From NCBI GenBank assembly GCA_038146865.1, contig JAYQSL010000006.1, positions 310,001 to 374,000 on the forward strand: a stretch of 64,000 nt of DNA, given 5' to 3'. The translations under genes were made by a program, and so were the position numbers. Shown one piece after another: positions 60,901 to 64,000 of the stretch. The notes beneath the pieces are model-generated. The model did not search any database. It was not told the DNA's origin and saw nothing but the letters and a program-made list of their open reading frames with translations. Position 1 is the stretch's first letter. The number at the start of each line of letters is the position of its first letter. The DNA comes from GCA-2709075 sp038146865. Its GTDB lineage: Bacteria; Pseudomonadota; Alphaproteobacteria; MPNO01; UBA2964.

Positions 60901-62534
60901 GGGGGATTTGTTACTTGACTAAACGCTTGGCGAAAAAAGTGATGAAGGCCACGGTAATGTTCTGAGAGCACTGCAAGCGGGGTATCATCGCCCATAGAGC
61001 CAATTGCCTCCTTACCCTCATCTACCATTGGTTGGAGCAATAATTCGAGCTCCTCGAGGGAATAACCTGCACAAATCTGCCGGCGGCGGAGCGTATCCCG
61101 GTCTAACTCGATTGGTTCTGATAGATTATTTTTTAGCTGCGTCTCGAGTGTTTCAATGTTTTCTATCCATTTCTCAAATGGCGCCATACCAGCGACATGA
61201 TCCCTCAATTCTCGATCATGCCAGAACACGCCAGAGTCGAGATCCACACCGATGCATTGTCCTGGTCCCACTCGACCTTTTTCCACAATCCTAGCTTCAT
61301 CGAGGTTGACCATCCCCGTCTCCGAACCCACCACAAGCAATCCATCATCTCGAAGCGAATAACGCAGTGGTCGGAGTCCATTTCGATCCATACCCGCGAT
61401 AACCCATCTTCCATCAGTCGCGCATATAGCAGCTGGCCCATCCCATGGTTCCATTACACAGTTCGCGTAGTTGAATAATGCACGATGGTTGGCAGGAATA
61501 TTAGTTTTTTTAGACCATGAATCGGGTATCATCAGCGTCTTTACCATGGGCGCATCACGCCCCCCGCGCACCAACAACTCGAATACGGAGTCAAGAGCTG
61601 CCGAGTCTGAACTTCCAGGTTGCACAACCGGCTTAATGTCGTCAACGTGTTGGCCAAAATACTCCGACTGCATGCGTGTTTCATGGCTACGCATCCAGTT
61701 GACGTTGCCCGATAAGGTGTTTATCTCGCCATTGTGCGCAAGCATGCGGAAAGGTTGCGCCAACTTCCAAGTGGGGAACGTATTAGTTGAGTAGCGCTGA
61801 TGATAAATCGCGAAACGAGACACGAAACGATCATCTAGCAAATCTGGATAGAATTCGGTAACCTGCTCTGCCAAAAACATTCCTTTGTAGATCACCGACC
61901 TGCAGCTCAACGAACAGATGTAAAAATCGTTTAAATTTTCATCCAATATCTGATTTTCAATCCGTCTCCGAATTACATAAAGGTCTCTCTCGAAGGAGTC
62001 AGACGTCATGCCTGGCCTTCCAGCAATCATAATCTGCTCTATTTCAGGCCGAGTAGCATTTGCCTTCTCACCGATGACATCCACATTGATGGGTACCTGC
62101 CGCCAGCCATATATAGCGTAGCCGAACTGCAAAATTTGGGCTTCAACGATGCAGCGGCAACGCTCTTGGCCGGTCATGTCGGTTCTCGGGAGAAAGACCA
62201 TTCCCACAGCCATAGGACCGGCACCAGGAGTGTGACCAGTACGAATAGTATGCTCATGAAAGAAGTCTTGAGGGATCTCAACAAGTATCCCGGCACCATC
62301 ACCCGTTTTGCCATCAGCATCGACCGCACCACGATGCCATAAGGCCCTAAGCGCCTCCACTCCAGCCTCCACAACCTCTCGACGCGGTTTACCATCGACA
62401 GAAACCACCATCCCCACGCCGCAGGCATCATGTTCGTGGGATGGATCATAAAGCCCAACCTGACGAAGACGCTGGGCCTCTTTTTCGTTCCAGCCCGTGC
62501 TCCCGAATGAGATGGTATTAGAAATTTTTGTCAT
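57987..62534 (-). CDS. gltB: Glutamate synthase large subunit
   Basis: Alpha subunit of NADPH-GOGAT, 1515 aa. It hydrolyses glutamine with an N-terminal Ntn Cys and transfers ammonia to 2-oxoglutarate on an FMN domain. The Cys of HDACGVG (residue 38) is the expected nucleophile after removal of a 37-residue propeptide. The FMN/Fe-S domain shows GAKPGEGGQLPG, RTDGGLKTGRDVVIAALLGA (in part) and a 3Fe-4S Cys cluster in MVRQCHSNTCPVGVCTQ. It overlaps gltD by four bases. Confidence 0.97.
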   Translation of the reverse strand: MTKISNTISFGSTGWNEKEAQRLRQVGLYDPSHEHDACGVGMVVSVDGKPRREVVEAGVEALRALWHRGAVDADGKTGDGAGILVEIPQDFFHEHTIRTGHTPGAGPMAVGMVFLPRTDMTGQERCRCIVEAQILQFGYAIYGWRQVPINVDVIGEKANATRPEIEQIMIAGRPGMTSDSFERDLYVIRRRIENQILDENLNDFYICSLSCRSVIYKGMFLAEQVTEFYPDLLDDRFVSRFAIYHQRYSTNTFPTWKLAQPFRMLAHNGEINTLSGNVNWMRSHETRMQSEYFGQHVDDIKPVVQPGSSDSAALDSVFELLVRGGRDAPMVKTLMIPDSWSKKTNIPANHRALFNYANCVMEPWDGPAAICATDGRWVIAGMDRNGLRPLRYSLRDDGLLVVGSETGMVNLDEARIVEKGRVGPGQCIGVDLDSGVFWHDRELRDHVAGMAPFEKWIENIETLETQLKNNLSEPIELDRDTLRRRQICAGYSLEELELLLQPMVDEGKEAIGSMGDDTPLAVLSEHYRGLHHFFRQAFSQVTNPPIDSLREYRVMTLNTRLGNLGNVLDQDEGQTRLIQLESPILSNAQFEGLSSHIGSNAVLIDCTFNLSDGEHALREAMDRIRTEAEDAVRGGAVHLILSDMEINEDRAPIPMILATGGVHSHLIKESLRTFTSINIRSGECMDTHYCAVLIGVGATTVNPYLAQESIADRHRRGLFGKLSYEECVSRYIEAINQGLLKIMSKMGISVISPYRGAYKFEAIGLSRTLVSEYFPGISSRISGIGLSGLQHLAINLHRQAFDQNVTALPIGGLYRFRRTGEAHAFEGRLIHTLQRACDTDSFSTYKKYASAVNNQPPVALRDLMDFVSQQEAIPVDKVESITELRKRLVAPGISLGALSPEAHETLSIAMNRIGAKSDSGEGGEDPERFKPRANGDNASSAIKQVASGRFGVTAEYLNNCREIEIKIAQGAKPGEGGQLPGIKVSSVIARLRHSTPGVTLISPPPHHDIYSIEDLSQLIYDLKQINPDAKVCVKLVAQSGIGTIAAGVAKAKADVILVSGHSGGTGASPQSSIKFAGLPWEIGLAEVHQVLSLNGLRHRVTLRTDGGLKTGRDVVIAALLGAEEFGIGTTSLIAMGCIMVRQCHSNTCPVGVCTQSQALRDKFSGTPEKVVNLFSFIAEEVREILAKLGVRSLSDVIGRTDLLMQVRRGNPHLDDLDLNPLLVKADPGENPLGLASAERNEVPDTLDAQMIKDALPALEGGEKMQLAYNIQNTQRAIGTRLSSMITKRFGMTGLQPGHITVRLRGSAGQSIGAFAVQGLKLEVFGDANDYVGKGLSGGQIVIRPVTSSSLATQENTIIGNTVLYGATAGKLFAAGQAGERFAVRNSGADAVVEGCGANGCEYMTGGTVVILGPVGDNFGAGMTGGMAFVYDTNSEFVENLNPDTVLIDRIQSSHWDLSLRRLVEDHWAETQSRFTERLLVDWEREVKRFWQVVPKEMIDKLDVPMGPQSGSLASA

Positions 62535-63958
62535 GCCGCAGCCTCCGAAATCGGCGCCCGCGCCTTAAGATATTGATGAATTGAGTCGGCTGCATCGCGT
62601 CCATCTTTAATAGCCCAGACAACCAATGACGCCCCTCGCACTATATCGCCGGCAGCAAAAACTCCATCCAAGTTGGTCATCTTTGTTCGGGGGTTGATCT
62701 TTACTGTTCCCCAATCACTAACACCTAGCTCTGGTACCCCAAAAAGTTTCGGCATATCTTCCGGATCAAATCCAAATGCCTTGATAACCAGGTCTGCCTC
62801 CACATTGAAACTTGACCCATCGATAACCTCCGGAGTTTGCCGGCCAGAGGGGTCGGCCACTCCCAAATGGATTTTCGAAGCTCGTACTGCTGATACTTTT
62901 AGATCACCAAGAAAGGCCTCAGGCTGCGCGAGGTACGTAAAGGCTACCCCTTCCTCTTCAGCATACTGGACCTCTCGCTGCGACCCTGGCATGTTCGATT
63001 TATCACGGCGATACAAACAAGTAACCGACGACGCTCCCTGCCTAATTGCTGTTCTCACGCAATCCATTGCTGTATCTCCTGCCCCCAGGACGACGACTTT
63101 TTTCCCTAAAGCATTTAGTTTGCCATTATCAAATTCCGGGACTTTGTCTCCAAGACCCTTACGATTAGACGCTGTCAGAAACTGCATCGCCTGCACAATG
63201 TTATCCAAACCACTACCTGGCACCTTAATGTCCCGGGCCTTATAGACCCCAGTTGCTATTAGGATTGCATCATGGCGTTTTCTAAGTTCATGGAAAGATT
63301 CCTTATCACCTACGCCTTGGGAGCAGTGCATCTCGATACCTGCTTCCTGATAAAGCGAAACCCTTCGTTCAACAATGTCTTTATCCAGTTTGAAATTTGG
63401 GATCCCATAAATTAGTAATCCGCCTATACGGTCATAACGATCGTAAATATGAACCTGGTATCCGGTCCTGCGCAGAATTTCAGCCGCCGCAAGACCCGCG
63501 GGGCCTCCACCAATTATTCCCACAGACTGAGCCAATTCCTTTTTTGGCATGGGCGGCTTAATCCAACCATTTTGGAATGCTGTTTCCGTAATAAATGATT
63601 CTACCGCCCCAATAGTTACAGTACCGTGGCCAGCCTGCTCTATAACACAGTTGCCTTCGCAAAGGCGATCCTGGGGACAAATTCGACCGCAAATTTCTGG
63701 AAATGTATTAGTAGAAGACGATACTTCATACGCCTCCTGCAATCTATCTCCCGCGGCAAGCATCAGCCAATCGGGGATGTTATTATGAAGAGGACAGTGG
63801 ACCTGACAAAATGGGATACCGCATTGCGAACAGCGGCTCGCCTGGATTTCAGCTTGCTCGTGAGAAAAACCGCGATATATTTCCTTGAAATCTTCTCGGC
63901 GATCGCCCGCGTTTCTTTTTTCCGGTGTCTTTCGATCTATAGAGACAAATTCCAGCAT
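62531..63958 (-). CDS. gltD: Glutamate synthase small subunit
   Basis: Beta subunit (475 aa) that takes electrons from NADPH to the GltB flavin. N-terminal Cys clusters (CSQCGIPFCQVHCP and CGRICPQDRLCEGNC) bind 4Fe-4S, followed by FAD (GIIGGGPAGLAAAEILRRTG in part) and NADPH binding domains (VVVLGAGDTAMDCVRTA). ATG 63958 is preceded by GGAG at seven bases. First gene of gltD-gltB; its promoter lies beyond the window. Confidence 0.97.
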   Translation of the reverse strand: MLEFVSIDRKTPEKRNAGDRREDFKEIYRGFSHEQAEIQASRCSQCGIPFCQVHCPLHNNIPDWLMLAAGDRLQEAYEVSSSTNTFPEICGRICPQDRLCEGNCVIEQAGHGTVTIGAVESFITETAFQNGWIKPPMPKKELAQSVGIIGGGPAGLAAAEILRRTGYQVHIYDRYDRIGGLLIYGIPNFKLDKDIVERRVSLYQEAGIEMHCSQGVGDKESFHELRKRHDAILIATGVYKARDIKVPGSGLDNIVQAMQFLTASNRKGLGDKVPEFDNGKLNALGKKVVVLGAGDTAMDCVRTAIRQGASSVTCLYRRDKSNMPGSQREVQYAEEEGVAFTYLAQPEAFLGDLKVSAVRASKIHLGVADPSGRQTPEVIDGSSFNVEADLVIKAFGFDPEDMPKLFGVPELGVSDWGTVKINPRTKMTNLDGVFAAGDIVRGASLVVWAIKDGRDAADSIHQYLKARAPISEAAA

Positions 63959-64000
63959 TTTTTAACTCCGGTCCAACTCTAGCTTTGAAGATTTTTTCTA

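Noticed and set aside
61000..61800. Several open frames opposite gltB
   Set aside because: All are antisense shadows of the well-supported 1515-aa gltB reading frame.

Overview
The window reads as chromosome of a free-living, probably marine, alphaproteobacterium of moderate G+C content. Evidence for the class: a circularly permuted (two-piece) tmRNA gene next to an alpha-type SspB adaptor, an ECF11 RpoE/ChrR sigma/anti-sigma pair with its usual membrane-lipid neighbours, a cytoplasmic-type sulfite dehydrogenase (SoeABC), a TAXI-type TRAP transporter with fused permease, and many short operons that alternate strand. I could not place it in an order or genus from the sequence alone.

Layout. 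1-8450 is housekeeping: hflK-hflC (hflC cut by the left edge), mrp, a metallo-hydrolase, an L,D-transpeptidase, folA, thyA, permuted ssrA, sspB and a class I fumarase. 8700-23750 is an accessory catabolic region: a TRAP transporter and its binding protein, a TauD-type dioxygenase, a frameshifted flavoprotein, a UbiD-type (de)carboxylase, rhodanese and metallo-hydrolase genes, an acyl-CoA ligase, a quinone oxidoreductase-like protein, two VOC-fold proteins, an HsaA-like flavin monooxygenase and two cupins. It looks like a pathway for an aromatic or cyclic acid; the substrate cannot be read from the sequence. 23800-30400 is the RpoE-ChrR singlet-oxygen/peroxide regulon: rpoE-chrR diverge from a flavoprotein, DUF1365, Cfa-like methyltransferase and DUF3833 operon that faces an NTF2-like/SDR pair. 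30470-35000 is iron uptake: a Fur-family regulator, then an Fbp-type ferric ABC transporter split into divergent fbpA-fbpB and fbpC around a cluster of Fur-box-like sites.

35190-39841 encodes SoeABC. 40070-42050 has a carboxymuconolactone decarboxylase-like protein and an enolase-superfamily enzyme. 42100-52190 is translation: tRNA-Ser(GGA), a small membrane protein, lepA, pheT, pheS, rplT, rpmI, a MarR regulator, infC and thrS. The MarR gene with twin palindromic operators separates infC from rpmI, and infC appears to start at the rare codon AUA. 52250-57910 has two glycosyltransferases, an alpha/beta hydrolase, an epimerase, a GST and a second frameshifted gene. 57987-63958 is gltD-gltB, glutamate synthase.

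The points most worth following are: the Cfa homologue that lacks two bicarbonate-binding residues of true cyclopropane synthases, inside an RpoE/ChrR cluster (possibly furan fatty acid synthesis); the MarR insertion into the infC-rpmI-rplT block; the AUA start of infC; and the uncharacterised catabolic region with a UbiD enzyme.
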